Source: Pseudalkalibacillus salsuginis
GTDB taxonomy: Bacteria; Bacillota; Bacilli; Bacillales; Fictibacillaceae
DNA: 64,000 bases
Direction of reading: 5' to 3'
Assembly (NCBI RefSeq): GCF_021646685.1
Contig: NZ_JAKJHW010000003.1
Span: 310,001 to 374,000, forward strand
The notes beneath the pieces are model-generated. The model worked only from the letters and a program-made list of their open reading frames with translations. It was not told where the DNA came from and made no database searches. A program made the translations under genes and the position numbers. Shown here piece by piece: positions 12,244 through 22,183 of the stretch; within the stretch, counting starts at the first letter, position 1, and each line of letters opens with the position of its first letter.

Positions 12244-12877
12244 TACGATCCTTTTTGATTTAGATGGAACATTGATTAACACGAATGATTTGATCATCGC
12301 TTCATTTACACATACATTGGAACAGTTCAAGCCAAAGCAATACACTCGTGAAGATATCATTTCCTTCATTGGGGAGCCTTTGATGGATTCTTTTACAAGA
12401 GTGGATGAGACGTCGGTTGCCGAGATGGTCCGTACGTATAAAGAGCATAATCTTGCCCATCATGAAAAATATGTACAACCTTATGAAGGTGTAGCATATA
12501 CTGTGAAAACCTTGCATGAGAAAGGGTTTAAGCTTGGAATCGTGACCACGAAAATGCGGGATGCTGTTGAGCTGGGTTTAGAGATTACTGGTTTAGGTGA
12601 ATACTTCACCACGATAGTGACTATCGATGATGTCGAACGGGCGAAACCGGATCCGCAGCCAGTGACCCTTGCGTTGGACAAGCTTCAGTCGGACACAGCT
12701 TCAGCGATCATGGTCGGGGACAGCAAGTATGATATTGAGGCTGGTAAAAATGCGGGGACACTGACGGCCGCTGTTGCCTGGACGATCAAAGGGAGAGAAG
12801 CCCTTGAACGATCTGAGCCTGATTTCATGCTTGAGGAAATGCCGGACCTATTAAAAGTTCTAGAGGTGAATGTATAA
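12233..12877 (+). CDS. ppaX: Pyrophosphatase PpaX
   Basis: PpaX is a HAD-superfamily phosphatase that hydrolyses the pyrophosphate released when HprK dephosphorylates P-Ser-HPr. Its presence in this cluster is therefore functionally consistent. The DxD nucleophile motif FDLDGTL is at residues 8-14, motif II is IVTTK near 102, and motif III/IV is MVGDSKYDIEAG near 160. An open frame extends upstream to 12170 inside yvoD. I placed the start at the ATG at 12233, which gives 214 residues, has AAGGAAG upstream and puts the nucleophile at the usual distance from the N terminus. Confidence 0.93.
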   Translation: MKIDTILFDLDGTLINTNDLIIASFTHTLEQFKPKQYTREDIISFIGEPLMDSFTRVDETSVAEMVRTYKEHNLAHHEKYVQPYEGVAYTVKTLHEKGFKLGIVTTKMRDAVELGLEITGLGEYFTTIVTIDDVERAKPDPQPVTLALDKLQSDTASAIMVGDSKYDIEAGKNAGTLTAAVAWTIKGREALERSEPDFMLEEMPDLLKVLEVNV

Positions 12878-13404
12878 TGCGTAATACTGAGCGTCATCCT
12901 GTAAATGGGAGCAATGCGCTCTGGCAGATCTACAAAACGGTGCCGTTTTTCAAGGTATTGAAAAATTTTGTAGTCATACAGCTTGCCAGGTATACACCGA
13001 TCATCCCAGTGAAAAATTGGTTGTACCGCACTTTTTTAGGTATGAAAGTGGGGGAACAAACTGCTTTTGCATTGATGGTGATGGTCGATATCATGTTCCC
13101 TGAACGGATTTCGGTCGGTCGAAACGCCATTATCGGATATAATACGACAATTTTGACACATGAATATTTGATAAAAGAGTATCGTCTTGGTAATGTAAAT
13201 ATTGGAGACGAAGTGATGATCGGGGCAAACAGTACGATCCTGCCCGGTGTGACGATCGGTGAGGGCGCTGTCGTTTCAGCCGGAACATTGGTCCATAAGG
13301 ATGTTGAGCCCGGTTCATTTGTAGGAGGAAATCCTATGAGGCTTATTTATACAAAACAAGAGATGGCCAAATATAAACAATTGTCGAATAATGACGATAT
13401 ATAG
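12877..13404 (+). CDS. yvoF: Hexapeptide-repeat acyltransferase YvoF
   Basis: The 175-residue product has a left-handed beta-helix of hexapeptide repeats (ISVGRNAIIGYNTTI, VNIGDEVMIGANSTILPGVTIGEGAVVSAG) as in maltose/galactoside O-acetyltransferases. It ends with GGNPMRLIY, the usual acyltransferase C-terminal loop. The acceptor is unknown. The ATG overlaps the ppaX stop codon by one base, so the gene is coupled to the hprK cluster. It corresponds to B. subtilis YvoF by position and family. Confidence 0.85.
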   Translation: MRNTERHPVNGSNALWQIYKTVPFFKVLKNFVVIQLARYTPIIPVKNWLYRTFLGMKVGEQTAFALMVMVDIMFPERISVGRNAIIGYNTTILTHEYLIKEYRLGNVNIGDEVMIGANSTILPGVTIGEGAVVSAGTLVHKDVEPGSFVGGNPMRLIYTKQEMAKYKQLSNNDDI

Positions 13405-13423
13405 ATTAAAAGGTGGGTGTCAA

Positions 13424-13954
13424 ATGGAGCAAAAGAAGAGAATGTCGTTGATCTATATGAATGGTGAGTTTCAAATAAGCGATGCCTGGGTTCGGCCAGT
13501 TGTCCAGAAGAAAGTGAAACAGGAAACAGAGCAACAGGACCGTTTCTTCTTTTTGTCTGCTGTTTCCCGTCTAAGAGGTAGCGACTATATCCGTGATGCT
13601 TATTGGAACGGTAAAGAAGCGGTCATCCGTTTCGAAAATAGTGACCATGTCAGCCCGGAATATCTGGATGATTATGATCATTATTTTTCAACCAAAATGA
13701 AAATCGGAAGACTGCTGATTGACAACTTGGTCTATTTGTTCAAGGAGCTGCCGTACATTTCAATGTTGAAAATTGCTGTGCCATACCAGTCGAGTGAGCT
13801 TGTCGTACATATGCATCGAAAGCAACTCGAGAAATATCTTCAGACAGACTTCAGTTATTTCAAAAATGTCCATAGATGCCAGTTCCATTTCCATGTCCAG
13901 GAACGGGAAGTACGCCGTTTCGTCCATCGTTATGTGAACCACGTTTATAAATAG
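13424..13954 (+). CDS. Conserved-looking hypothetical protein after yvoF
   Basis: I do not recognise this 176-residue protein. It is hydrophilic, lacks a signal peptide and is rich in aromatic and charged residues, with an unusually basic/histidine-rich C terminus (CQFHFHVQEREVRRFVHRYV). An open frame reaches back to 13391. The ATG at 13424 is better because AAAGGTGGGTG lies about seven bases upstream and because it clears the end of yvoF. It is followed by a strong terminator, which makes it the last gene of the hprK operon. In B. subtilis yvoF is followed directly by hisZ, so this is an extra gene at that junction. Confidence 0.65.
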   Translation: MEQKKRMSLIYMNGEFQISDAWVRPVVQKKVKQETEQQDRFFFLSAVSRLRGSDYIRDAYWNGKEAVIRFENSDHVSPEYLDDYDHYFSTKMKIGRLLIDNLVYLFKELPYISMLKIAVPYQSSELVVHMHRKQLEKYLQTDFSYFKNVHRCQFHFHVQEREVRRFVHRYVNHVYK

Positions 13955-13973
13955 ATTGAGACTTTAAAGCTAT

Positions 13974-14026
13974 GAGCTTCATCCTGAGCGAATCTGTATC
14001 GATTCCTTCAGAGTGGGGCTTTTTTT
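13974..14026 (+). terminator. Intrinsic terminator closing the hprK cluster
   Basis: A stem of about 18 pairs (including G-U pairs) forms between AGCTTCATCCTGAGCGAATC and GATTCCTTCAGAGTGGGGCT around the loop TGTATC. A seven-T run follows. Confidence 0.8.
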
Positions 14027-14126
14027 ATGTTTATAATTACAATGAAGTATTTTTTCGTCTTCCTATGGTGCCAACAATCTTTTTGGACCTCCAGTGAAGA
14101 ACTTCGGGTCGCTCCCCTTCAAAGTG

Positions 14127-14285
14127 GTGCACTTCTTAATAATCCGGTGCAATTCTTTTACTCCTGATGCAATATGTTTGGGATTCGCGCAATTGTTCTC
14201 TGAAATCGTGCAATTAATCAATGAAACCGTGCAATAATTTTTATATTCGAGCAACCGTTCTGCAAAAACGTGCAATTAGACTCCC
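14127..14285. repeat. 20-21-nt tandem repeat array, about eight units
   Basis: The core GTGCAATT (allowing changes) recurs with GCA positions at 14129, 14149, 14169, 14189, 14210, 14231, 14251 and 14272, a step of 20 or 21 nt. Between cores the sequence is AT-rich and variable. It resembles the array at 9301 in period and in the CGGTGCAA-like core. No gene lies within it. Confidence 0.65.
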
Positions 14286-14433
14286 GTAGCACGATACTAC
14301 TCTTAGATTGACCGAAAAAATCGGTGGAATCTGCTTTTTAACCTGATTTTTGTGAGAGACCGGCATTTTTTTTCATATTTCTGGTCACCATCACGCAAAC
14401 ATGACTTCCATCTTACAAAGATAAAAAAGGAAG

Positions 14434-14552
14434 GGGGTGTCCCAAAAACAATAGTGTCAGACACCACCACACAACATTTTGTTTCAAAAACACACTTTTT
14501 CTCAAAATGTTTGCTAGGGACGGTGAGAGTCAGACACTAATGGGACAGCCCT
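14434..14552. repeat. 118-bp element with inverted termini, copy A
   Basis: The segment starts GGGTGTCCCA and ends TGGGACAGCCC. The internal TAGTGTCAGACACC on the left is mirrored by GAGTCAGACACTA on the right, giving imperfect terminal inverted repeats of about 30 bp. It is nearly identical to 51682-51799. It looks like a small non-autonomous mobile element or a large hairpin. It lies just downstream of the minus-strand antiporter gene. Confidence 0.7.
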
Positions 14553-14584
14553 ACGATTGAAATATTCAAAATGATTGGGCTATC

Positions 14585-15643
14585 TTATAACAAGTAGAAG
14601 CCGACGCCCATAATGAAATAAGCGGCAAGGAGGGTGGCCCCTTCGAACCAGTTCGTATCACCGTCATTAGCGATCGTATTCGTCAAGAGGACGGCGAGCA
14701 CCATGCTGACAAGCTCCGGTATCGTAAAGACGAGCGCCATCGGTTTAGGGAAAATCAGAGAAAGCAGCACGAGTACCGGTGCAACAAACATCGCTATTTG
14801 CAGGGTTGATCCGACTGCGATTTCCACTGCTATATCCATCTTATTTTTGTACGCCATAATGATCGCAGAGGCATGTTCTGCAGCATTACCCACAATCGCA
14901 ACGATGATGACCCCGATGAATACTTCACTCCAGCCGAATTGTTCACCGACGGTTTCGAATGTATGGACGAGCGCTTCACTTACATAAGCTACAGCAGCAG
15001 TCGCCAGAGCAAGGATGATCAACGCTTTCTTTCCGGTCCATTCAGCTTCTTCATCATGGGGTTCCTCATCTCCACCCTCAGTGCTGTATACACCGCGATG
15101 TGTCACCAGCTTGAAGAAAAGGGCACCTAAGTAAAGTGCGATCAATATTCCGGAGACCCAAATGCTTAGTGTCAGGGCTTCAGCCTCATTCAGATTCATC
15201 GCAAAAATTTCAGGAAAGACGAAGGCGACGACAACCCCGAACATGAGCAAGGCGGAATTATGCCTTGCATCGTGGACATTGAACCTTTGTCTTTTAAAAC
15301 GCAGGCCACCGATGAAAAAGGAAAGACCACCGACCAAGAGCAAGTTCCCTAGTACCGAACCAGTCAAAGAGGCAAGGACGATCGAGACGTAACCAGCTTT
15401 CAAAGCAAAAATCGAAATGATAAGTTCAACAGCATTTCCGAATGTAGCGTTCAACAGTCCGCCGATCCGCGGTCCAGAGTGGATAGCGAGGCTTTCTGTC
15501 GCCCGCCCCATATAAGCGGCAAGAGCTACGATGGTCAGACAGTATATAATGAACATGATCGCTTCTGGCCAATGCAGTATATTGCCTGCTACAGATACCG
15601 GGACACCGACCAATATGGCAAGGAAAAATATTTTATTGAACAT
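14585..15643 (-). CDS. Calcium/proton exchanger (CaCA superfamily)
   Basis: The 352-residue protein has about eleven membrane helices in two homologous halves. Each half carries a cation-binding signature: [19 protein letters not shown] near residue 67 and [20 protein letters not shown] near 255. These are typical of Cax/ChaA-type Ca2+/H+ antiporters such as B. subtilis ChaA (YfkE). It is expected to export calcium from the cytosol across the membrane. A short acidic loop ([13 protein letters not shown]) separates the halves. The ATG at 15643 has GAAGG at good spacing. It is monocistronic. Confidence 0.9.
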   Translation of the reverse strand: MFNKIFFLAILVGVPVSVAGNILHWPEAIMFIIYCLTIVALAAYMGRATESLAIHSGPRIGGLLNATFGNAVELIISIFALKAGYVSIVLASLTGSVLGNLLLVGGLSFFIGGLRFKRQRFNVHDARHNSALLMFGVVVAFVFPEIFAMNLNEAEALTLSIWVSGILIALYLGALFFKLVTHRGVYSTEGGDEEPHDEEAEWTGKKALIILALATAAVAYVSEALVHTFETVGEQFGWSEVFIGVIIVAIVGNAAEHASAIIMAYKNKMDIAVEIAVGSTLQIAMFVAPVLVLLSLIFPKPMALVFTIPELVSMVLAVLLTNTIANDGDTNWFEGATLLAAYFIMGVGFYLL

Positions 15644-15877
15644 ATGACACCTTCTTTCACAGCTTATTTAATACGTACCAAGCAGAAAATCCCATTATGT
15701 AATTGCCGGGTGTACGGGAAAATATATGGATGCCTATTTAATATTTTCATTTTATCTTAACTTACTCTGAATTGTAAGGAACGATTCATGTTAATTAAAA
15801 TTCAAGTTTTTGTTCACTGGTTATTTTAAGAAGGAATAAATAGGGTAAAGATAAGCGTCAGATGTATAAATTTTTGG

Positions 15878-15906
15878 TTGACGTGTTTTGGGAAGAAAGT
15901 TAGACT
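15878..15906 (+). promoter_or_regulatory. Candidate promoter of the his operon
   Basis: TTGACG (15878-15883) and TAGACT (15901-15906) are separated by 17 bp. This would give a leader of roughly 460 nt that crosses both copies of the 123-bp repeat before hisZ. No T-box signature (AGGGTGG) is visible in that leader. Confidence 0.45.
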
Positions 15907-15963
15907 ACTTATTATACCTTTATCTTATTAGTTGATTAGCGAACTAAAGGATTTTTCGGTTTA

Positions 15964-16102
15964 GCACCTTTGCCCCCTTACACTGTCTCATTGGAAAAAG
16001 AGGCTTATTTGCAAGACAAAACGCTTTCTTTTTCATGAGCCATTGTTCGCTTCGCTCAAAAAATTCATCAATTTTTTTAAGGGGGCAAAGAAGCGGATCC
16101 AA
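15964..16102. repeat. 123-bp element with inverted ends, copy 1, upstream of hisZ
   Basis: The core runs from CTTTGCCCCCTTA (15968) to TTAAGGGGGCAAAG (16090), so the ends are inverted repeats. Flanks AGCACC and AAGCGGATCCAAA are also shared with copy 2 at 16157-16296. The two copies differ at only a few positions over about 138 bp. Confidence 0.75.
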
Positions 16103-16156
16103 ATTGAAGGTATTCGTGAGTGATGTTTACACAGATTCTTGAAGAATCCCTTACAA

Positions 16157-16296
16157 AGCACCTTGCCCCCTTAAACTGTCTCATTGGAAAAAGAGGCTTA
16201 TTTGCAAGACAAAACGCCTTCTTTTTCATGAGCCATTGTTCGCTTCGCTCAAAAAATTCATCCATTTTTTTAAGGGGGCAAAGAAGCGGATCCAAA
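16157..16296. repeat. 123-bp element, copy 2, upstream of hisZ
   Basis: Direct repeat of 15964-16102, offset by about 193 bp, with the same inverted ends (CCTTGCCCCCTTA ... TTAAGGGGGCAAAG). An open frame in phase with hisZ begins in this repeat, but that reading is not credible as HisZ protein. Confidence 0.75.
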
Positions 16297-16373
16297 AAGG
16301 GTTTGCGTATCAGGTTTTTTATAAACTCAATCCAATATTGAATTCAAATAGATCGATTCGGAGAGTGAGAGTT

Positions 16374-17552
16374 GTGACGAAACCATTAGTCTTTGAAAAA
16401 CCTTTAGGTATGCGGGATACGCTGCCTGACCTGTATGAAATCAAATCGAAGAGCCGTTCGGCGATGGAGCACGCTGTTCAAAAATGGGGCTATCGTTTTA
16501 TGCAGACCCCTACCATCGAATATTACGACACAGTAGGTGAAGCTTCGGCCACTCTGGAGCAGCAGCTTTTCAAATTGCTTGATCAAGAGGGTAAAACGCT
16601 TGTTCTGAGACCGGATATGACAGCCCCGATTGCACGTGTAGCTGCGTCAACCATGCAAGGTCAATCACAACCGATGCGGATTGCTTATTCGGCGAATGTA
16701 TTCCGTGCCCAACAGCAGGAAGGAGGACATCCTGCGGAGTTTGAACAATTCGGAGTGGAATTGATCGGTGATGGCTCGACAAGTGCGGATGGTGAAGTGA
16801 TTGCCTTAATGATCGAAACGCTTGAGCATGTGGGGCTGCGAAACTTCCAGGTTGCGGTCGGCCACCTTGGCTATGTAGATGTGTTATTCAAGGAAATCCT
16901 CGGAACGGACGAGCGTGTTGAAAAGTTGAAGCGCTTTTTATATGAGAAAAATTACGTCGGATACAAGCAGCATGTGAAGAAGCTTCCATTGTCGTCAATC
17001 GATCAAAAGCGCCTCCTGGACTTCCTTCATCTGAGAGGAGAAAATAAGCTGGAGGATGCTGAGAAGTTGATCACCTCAACAAGAGGATATGAAGCGATCG
17101 AAGAACTTCATGCATTGCGGGAATGCCTGAAAGCTTTTGGAGTCAATGAGCTTACCACGCTTGATCTAACATTGGTCAGCCATATGACCTACTACACGGG
17201 TGTCGTGTTTGAAGGTTACGCACCTGAGCTCGGATCACCGATCAGCAACGGTGGCCGGTACGATGACCTCCTAGGGAAATTTGATAAGGAAGCTAAGGCG
17301 ACCGGTTTTGGCATCGACTTGGATTACTTGATGGAAGCGATCCAGAGAGGAGAAACGGAGCCTTTCACACATTGCGTCATTTTTTCGGAAAAGCATAGGA
17401 AAGAAGCTTATGCGTTCGTGAGGAAATTGAGAGATAAAGGCGGAATGGTGGTTGCCCAGGACATCAAGGGGATCGAGAGCCTTGATGCTTATACGGAACA
17501 ATTTTCCAATGTTACGTATTATCTCGGAAAAGAAGAGGGGGGAGAGCATTGA
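16374..17552 (+). CDS. hisZ: ATP phosphoribosyltransferase regulatory subunit
   Basis: HisZ is a histidyl-tRNA synthetase paralogue without aminoacylation activity that pairs with the short-form HisG to make active, histidine-sensitive ATP phosphoribosyltransferase. The protein shows class II synthetase-like motifs ([12 protein letters not shown] near residue 75, [28 protein letters not shown], and [11 protein letters not shown]). An open frame starts at 16236. I chose the GTG at 16374, preceded by GGAGAG, giving 392 residues like B. subtilis HisZ; the earlier part is encoded by the 123-bp repeat. It overlaps hisG by 4 bp. Confidence 0.95.
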   Translation: MTKPLVFEKPLGMRDTLPDLYEIKSKSRSAMEHAVQKWGYRFMQTPTIEYYDTVGEASATLEQQLFKLLDQEGKTLVLRPDMTAPIARVAASTMQGQSQPMRIAYSANVFRAQQQEGGHPAEFEQFGVELIGDGSTSADGEVIALMIETLEHVGLRNFQVAVGHLGYVDVLFKEILGTDERVEKLKRFLYEKNYVGYKQHVKKLPLSSIDQKRLLDFLHLRGENKLEDAEKLITSTRGYEAIEELHALRECLKAFGVNELTTLDLTLVSHMTYYTGVVFEGYAPELGSPISNGGRYDDLLGKFDKEAKATGFGIDLDYLMEAIQRGETEPFTHCVIFSEKHRKEAYAFVRKLRDKGGMVVAQDIKGIESLDAYTEQFSNVTYYLGKEEGGEH

Positions 17553-18196
17553 GTTCTTCAACATTGACGATCGCGATGCCGAAAGGGCGGATTTTTGAAG
17601 AAGCTGTCCAACTGCTTCGTGAAGCAGATTATACTCTTCCGCCAGAGTTTGAAGATTCCCGAAAATTGATCCTTGAAATCGAGGAGGCAAATTTACGCTT
17701 CATATTAGCGAAACCGATGGATGTTCCGACTTATGTCGAGCATGGTGTTGCAGATGTTGGAATCGCAGGGAAGGACGTTATGCTTGAGGAAAAGCGGAAC
17801 GTTTATGAAGTGCTCGATCTTGGGATTTCACGGTGTTATCTCGCGGTGGCTGGAATCCCAGGTACAGAACTTGATGCAGTAGCACCAAAAATCGCAACGA
17901 AATATCCGAATGTCGCTTCGAATTATTTCAGGAGCCAGGGCAAGCAGGTCGAGATCATCAAGCTGAACGGATCAATCGAGTTGGCCCCATTGATCGGGCT
18001 GGCGGATCGGATTGTCGATATCGTCTCGACTGGTCGGACGTTAAAAGAAAACGGGCTCGTTGAAACGGAAAAAATCATCGATATTACATCGCGGTTCATC
18101 GTAAACCCGGTCAGTTACCGGATCAAAGCAAACGCAGTCGATGAGATGGTGCATCGATTGGATAAGGTCATTGAAGGGGAGGAGATCGCGCGATGA
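17549..18196 (+). CDS. hisG: ATP phosphoribosyltransferase, catalytic subunit (short form)
   Basis: HisG catalyses the first step of histidine synthesis, joining ATP and PRPP. The 215-residue length identifies the short form that needs HisZ. Family motifs are [11 protein letters not shown] at the N terminus, [16 protein letters not shown] around residue 68, and [14 protein letters not shown] in the PRPP loop near 154. The start is a TTG overlapping the hisZ stop codon (TTGA) with GGGGGGAG upstream. It overlaps hisD by 4 bp (ATGA). Confidence 0.97.
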   Translation: MSSSTLTIAMPKGRIFEEAVQLLREADYTLPPEFEDSRKLILEIEEANLRFILAKPMDVPTYVEHGVADVGIAGKDVMLEEKRNVYEVLDLGISRCYLAVAGIPGTELDAVAPKIATKYPNVASNYFRSQGKQVEIIKLNGSIELAPLIGLADRIVDIVSTGRTLKENGLVETEKIIDITSRFIVNPVSYRIKANAVDEMVHRLDKVIEGEEIAR

Positions 18197-19461
18197 AAGT
18201 AAAACAATTAAAAGGAGCTAAGCTTCGGAAGCAGTTGAATCAAGGAACTGAAGAACAGAGGCAGGCTGTCATTGAGATTCTTGAACTGGTTAAATCAGAT
18301 GGAGATCAAGCTCTTTTCGAGTTGACGGAAAAATTTGACGGAGCAGAACTTGAAGCATTGAAGGTCACGAATGTCGAAATTGAAAAAGCTTATGAATCAC
18401 TTGATGAAGAAGTGATCGAGATCATCGAGGAGGCTGCCCGGAACATAAAGGTTTATCATAAAAAGCAAGTCCGTCAATCGTGGATGATGACAGAGGAAGA
18501 TGGAACTGTATTAGGACAGAAAATTACACCGCTTGAATCAGTGGGGATTTATGTACCAGGCGGAAAAGCAGAATACCCTTCATCTGTCCTGATGGGGGCT
18601 ATTCCTGCAAAGGTAGCAGGGGTCGGCAGGATCGCGATCACAACGCCTCCTCGCCCGGATGGAACGATTCCTGCAAGTGTTTTGGTCGCCGCACATGAGA
18701 GCGGGGTTGATGAGATTTATAAAGTTGGAGGCGCACAAGCGATCGGGGCATTGACGTTCGGAACCGACTCAGTTATGCCAGTCGATAAAATCGTCGGACC
18801 AGGAAACATCTACGTTGCGTTGGCCAAACGGGAAGTGTTCGGTCTCGTTGGAATCGATATGATTGCAGGCCCAAGTGAAATCTTAATCTATGCCGATGAT
18901 ACAGCGAATCCAGTCTTTTTGGCGGCAGACCTTTTGTCGCAGGCGGAGCATGATCAGATGGCATCGGCAATTCTTATAACGACCTCAATTGAAGTCGCCG
19001 AAGAAACGTCGAAGGAAGTGATCCGCCAACTCGAAAGCCTCCCGAGGAAAGAAATTGCTGAAGCATCTGTCATCAGCAATGGTGTGATTTATATAGCGAA
19101 TACGGAAGAAGAGGCGATTGACGCTGTCAACGAGCTTGCCCCGGAACATCTTGAGGTCGTGGCTCATGAACCGTTCGAGTTACTTGGACAGATCAAGCAT
19201 GCTGGTGCCATTTTTCTCGGCAAAAACAGTTCAGAGCCGATCGGTGACTATTTCGCAGGACCGAATCATGTTCTCCCGACAAATGGGACAGCCCGTTTTT
19301 CAAGTCCATTGAGTGTGGAGGATTATACAAAAAGATCAAGCATCATATCGTATGGTACCGACGCTTTATTTGAGAACGGCCGAAAAATCAGTAAACTCGC
19401 TCGTCTTGAAGGTTTGGAAGCCCATGCGCGAGCGATCGATTATCGATTGGAGGAAGAGTAA
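18193..19461 (+). CDS. hisD: Histidinol dehydrogenase
   Basis: HisD oxidises L-histidinol to L-histidine in two NAD-dependent steps and binds zinc. The 422-residue product has the signatures [37 protein letters not shown], the long [16 protein letters not shown] segment with metal ligands, and late motifs ELAPEHLEV and AGPNHVLPT. The start codon overlaps the hisG stop codon, and hisB begins 4 bp after its stop, so translation is coupled within the operon. Confidence 0.97.
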   Translation: MKVKQLKGAKLRKQLNQGTEEQRQAVIEILELVKSDGDQALFELTEKFDGAELEALKVTNVEIEKAYESLDEEVIEIIEEAARNIKVYHKKQVRQSWMMTEEDGTVLGQKITPLESVGIYVPGGKAEYPSSVLMGAIPAKVAGVGRIAITTPPRPDGTIPASVLVAAHESGVDEIYKVGGAQAIGALTFGTDSVMPVDKIVGPGNIYVALAKREVFGLVGIDMIAGPSEILIYADDTANPVFLAADLLSQAEHDQMASAILITTSIEVAEETSKEVIRQLESLPRKEIAEASVISNGVIYIANTEEEAIDAVNELAPEHLEVVAHEPFELLGQIKHAGAIFLGKNSSEPIGDYFAGPNHVLPTNGTARFSSPLSVEDYTKRSSIISYGTDALFENGRKISKLARLEGLEAHARAIDYRLEEE

Positions 19462-19464
19462 GGT

Positions 19465-20055
19465 ATGACAGAACGGACAGCAACGATTACACGGAAAACG
19501 AACGAAACGGCGATCCAACTGAGCCTCGAGGTTGATGGAGACGGTCAGTCGAATATCCAATCACCAGTGCCGTTTTTGAACCATATGCTCGATCTATGGA
19601 CCAGGCATGGACTGTTTGACTTGAACGTGCAAGCGGAAGGGGATACAGAAATTGATGATCATCATACGACGGAAGATATCGGGATTTGCCTTGGTCAGGC
19701 TCTCATTGAAGCGCTCGGAGATAAGCGCGGAATCCGCCGGTACGGGAATGCAATCGTTCCGATGGATGAAGCATTGGCCCAGGTTGTCATCGATCTCAGC
19801 AACCGTCCGCATCTTGAATGGAAGGCAGAGCTGCCGTCTGAAAAAGTCGGAACCTTTGACACAGAGCTTGTACACGAGTTCCTCTGGAAGCTTTCGATTG
19901 AAGCGAGGATGAACCTGCATGTGATCGTCCATCATGGAACGAATACCCATCACATCATCGAAGCGATATTCAAGGCGCTTGGACGGGCGCTGGATGAAGC
20001 GACACAGATCGATCCGAGGGTGAAAGGTGTACCCTCCACGAAAGGAATGCTGTAA
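19465..20055 (+). CDS. hisB: Imidazoleglycerol-phosphate dehydratase
   Basis: HisB dehydrates imidazoleglycerol phosphate to imidazoleacetol phosphate using manganese. The monofunctional 196-residue form carries two [13 protein letters not shown] / [18 protein letters not shown] metal-binding motifs and [17 protein letters not shown] near the N terminus. It follows hisD by 4 bp and its stop directly abuts the hisH start. Confidence 0.97.
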   Translation: MTERTATITRKTNETAIQLSLEVDGDGQSNIQSPVPFLNHMLDLWTRHGLFDLNVQAEGDTEIDDHHTTEDIGICLGQALIEALGDKRGIRRYGNAIVPMDEALAQVVIDLSNRPHLEWKAELPSEKVGTFDTELVHEFLWKLSIEARMNLHVIVHHGTNTHHIIEAIFKALGRALDEATQIDPRVKGVPSTKGML

Positions 20056-20703
20056 ATGATCGGGATTGTCGATTATGGAATGGGAAATCTGCACTCGGTA
20101 CAAAATGCGCTGAGACGTCTTGAAATTGATCACTTCCTCTCCGAAAAGAAAGAAGAATTGGTAGAGGCGGATGCGCTGCTGCTGCCTGGGGTCGGTGCTT
20201 TTAAAGACGCGATGCATGCGTTGAAAAAAGATGGCATGGACGGATTCATCGTCGAAGCTGTCCAGTCCGGAAAGCCGATTCTCGGCATTTGCCTCGGGAT
20301 GCAGCTGTTGTTTGAAGAGAGTGAAGAGAATGGTTTAACGGAAGGGCTGAAGCTTTTACCAGGACGTATCGTGCGTCTTCCGGGGATCACGTCAGACAAC
20401 ACGACTTATAAAGTACCGCATATGGGCTGGAATCGGATGCTCATTCAAAAGCCTGAAACACCTTTACTTCAGAATCTAAGCACTGATTTCGTCTATTTCG
20501 TCCATTCTTATTTTGTGCAGACGAAAGACAGGGATGTCCTGCTTGCAACGGCTGATTATTTTGAAGAAGTTCCGGCGGTCGTCGGCCGTGGCCATATTTT
20601 CGGGGCTCAATTTCATCCGGAAAAGAGCAGTGATGCTGGCATGGAAATCCTGAAAAACTTCGGTGCTTATGTGGAGAGGAGGCAGCAGGGTGAAGCGATT
20701 TGA
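20056..20703 (+). CDS. hisH: Imidazole glycerol phosphate synthase, glutaminase subunit
   Basis: HisH hydrolyses glutamine and channels ammonia to HisF. The class I glutamine amidotransferase features are present: the LLPGVGAF oxyanion strand, the nucleophile motif [11 protein letters not shown] with the cysteine near residue 79, and the His-Glu pair in [14 protein letters not shown] near 186. Length is normal at 215 residues. It overlaps the hisA start by 14 bp. Confidence 0.97.
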   Translation: MIGIVDYGMGNLHSVQNALRRLEIDHFLSEKKEELVEADALLLPGVGAFKDAMHALKKDGMDGFIVEAVQSGKPILGICLGMQLLFEESEENGLTEGLKLLPGRIVRLPGITSDNTTYKVPHMGWNRMLIQKPETPLLQNLSTDFVYFVHSYFVQTKDRDVLLATADYFEEVPAVVGRGHIFGAQFHPEKSSDAGMEILKNFGAYVERRQQGEAI

Positions 20704-21424
20704 ACTGTATCCGGCCATCGATATGCGTGGCGGTAAATGTGTTCGGCTTTTTCAAGGGGATTATGAACAGGAGACTGTCTATGGCGATTCCCCGTTTGGA
20801 ATGGCGAAGCTTTTTGCAGATCATGGTGCCAAATGGATACATATGGTGGATCTGGACGGAGCGAAAACAGCTGAGAAAGTAAATCACAAACATGTCCTTC
20901 AAGTAGCCTCTGAGTTAGAGGTAAAGGTGCAGATCGGCGGTGGCATCAGGACGGAGGAAGACATCGATTTCTATTTGAGAAATGGGGTTGACCGCGTCAT
21001 TTTAGGAAGTGTAGCCGTTAAAAATCCTGTTTTCACGAAAGATATGCTCCATAAGTATGAAGGGAAAATTGCGATCGGACTTGATGCTCGCGATGGTTAT
21101 GTTGCAACGGAAGGCTGGCTCAATGACTCGAAGGTGAAAGCGGTCGAGCTTGCGAAAGAGCTTGCAGAGGCTGGTGCCATGCACTTCATTTTTACCGATA
21201 TTTCCCGTGACGGAACGCTTGAAGGCCCGAATGTCGAAGCGATCGCAGAGCTTGCAAGGGAATCAGGTGCAGAGGTGATTGCTTCCGGCGGAGTAAGCTC
21301 CCTGGAGGATCTACACGTATTAGCAGGACGGCAGCAAGATGGAATCCAAGGTGCGATCATAGGGAAGGCGCTCTATACGGAGCGTTTTACTCTTTCGGAG
21401 GCACTAGAAAAGGTAGGTCAGTAG
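20690..21424 (+). CDS. hisA: ProFAR isomerase
   Basis: HisA is the (beta-alpha)8-barrel isomerase that converts ProFAR to PRFAR. It has [20 protein letters not shown] at the N terminus with the catalytic Asp, GGGIRT, and FTDISRDGT with the second Asp near residue 130. An upstream in-frame ATG at 20663 lies within hisH. The GTG at 20690 is preferred because GAGGAGG is placed correctly and the product (244 residues) then begins [11 protein letters not shown], as in relatives. Confidence 0.96.
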   Translation: MKRFELYPAIDMRGGKCVRLFQGDYEQETVYGDSPFGMAKLFADHGAKWIHMVDLDGAKTAEKVNHKHVLQVASELEVKVQIGGGIRTEEDIDFYLRNGVDRVILGSVAVKNPVFTKDMLHKYEGKIAIGLDARDGYVATEGWLNDSKVKAVELAKELAEAGAMHFIFTDISRDGTLEGPNVEAIAELARESGAEVIASGGVSSLEDLHVLAGRQQDGIQGAIIGKALYTERFTLSEALEKVGQ

Positions 21425-22183
21425 ATGTTAACGAAACGAATCATACCCTGTCTTGATGTAAAGGACGGACGGGTTGTTAAAGGTATTCAATTTGTCAATA
21501 TCATAGATGCAGGAGATCCAGTCGAACTCGCTCAAGCGTATGACGAACAAGGTGCGGATGAGCTGATTTTCCTTGATATATCAGCTTCCAATGAACGGCG
21601 TAATGTGATTATAGGCTTGGTCGAGCAGGTTGCCGCAACACTCGCGATCCCATTTACGGTCGGCGGCGGAATCAACTCTTTGGAAGATATCAAGAGTGTA
21701 CTGCGCGCAGGGGCTGACAAGGTCTCCTTGAATACGGCAGCGGTTAAAAACCCGGATCTGATCACACTCGGATCTGAATATTTCGGTTCACAATGCATCG
21801 TCGTCGCGATTGATGCCCGTTATGACGAAAATCTCGGCTCATGGCGGGTGTATACGAATGGCGGGCAACGCTCTACTGATTGGGAAGTGATCGATTGGGC
21901 GAAGGAAGCTGTAAAACGAGGAGCCGGCGAGCTGTTACTTACGAGCATGGACCGTGATGGTGAGAAATCCGGCTTTCATATCGAACTTACGAAAGCGGTC
22001 CGTGATGCGGTGACAGTGCCAGTGATCGCTTCGGGTGGTGCAGGATCTGCCGAGCATTTTCATGAGGTTTTTGCAGAATCAGATGCGGATGCAGCATTAG
22101 CGGCTTCCATTTTTCATTACAAAGAGACTTCCATATCAGCAGTAAAAGATCATTTGCGGCAGCAAGGGGTGAATGTCCGATGA
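21425..22183 (+). CDS. hisF: Imidazole glycerol phosphate synthase, cyclase subunit
   Basis: HisF is the barrel subunit that uses ammonia from HisH to form imidazoleglycerol phosphate and AICAR. Seen motifs are [17 protein letters not shown] with the catalytic Asp near residue 11, [13 protein letters not shown], and [14 protein letters not shown] with the second Asp near 130. It starts directly after the hisA stop codon and overlaps hisI by 4 bp (ATGA). Confidence 0.97.
   Translation: MLTKRIIPCLDVKDGRVVKGIQFVNIIDAGDPVELAQAYDEQGADELIFLDISASNERRNVIIGLVEQVAATLAIPFTVGGGINSLEDIKSVLRAGADKVSLNTAAVKNPDLITLGSEYFGSQCIVVAIDARYDENLGSWRVYTNGGQRSTDWEVIDWAKEAVKRGAGELLLTSMDRDGEKSGFHIELTKAVRDAVTVPVIASGGAGSAEHFHEVFAESDADAALAASIFHYKETSISAVKDHLRQQGVNVR

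Noticed and set aside
16236-16373. N-terminal extension of HisZ to an ATG at 16236
   Set aside because: This part is encoded by copy 2 of the 123-bp repeat, has no SD, and relatives begin at the GTG at 16374.
15900-16373. T-box leader upstream of hisZ
   Set aside because: No AGGGTGG T-box core, no specifier loop pattern and no terminator/antiterminator pair were found.
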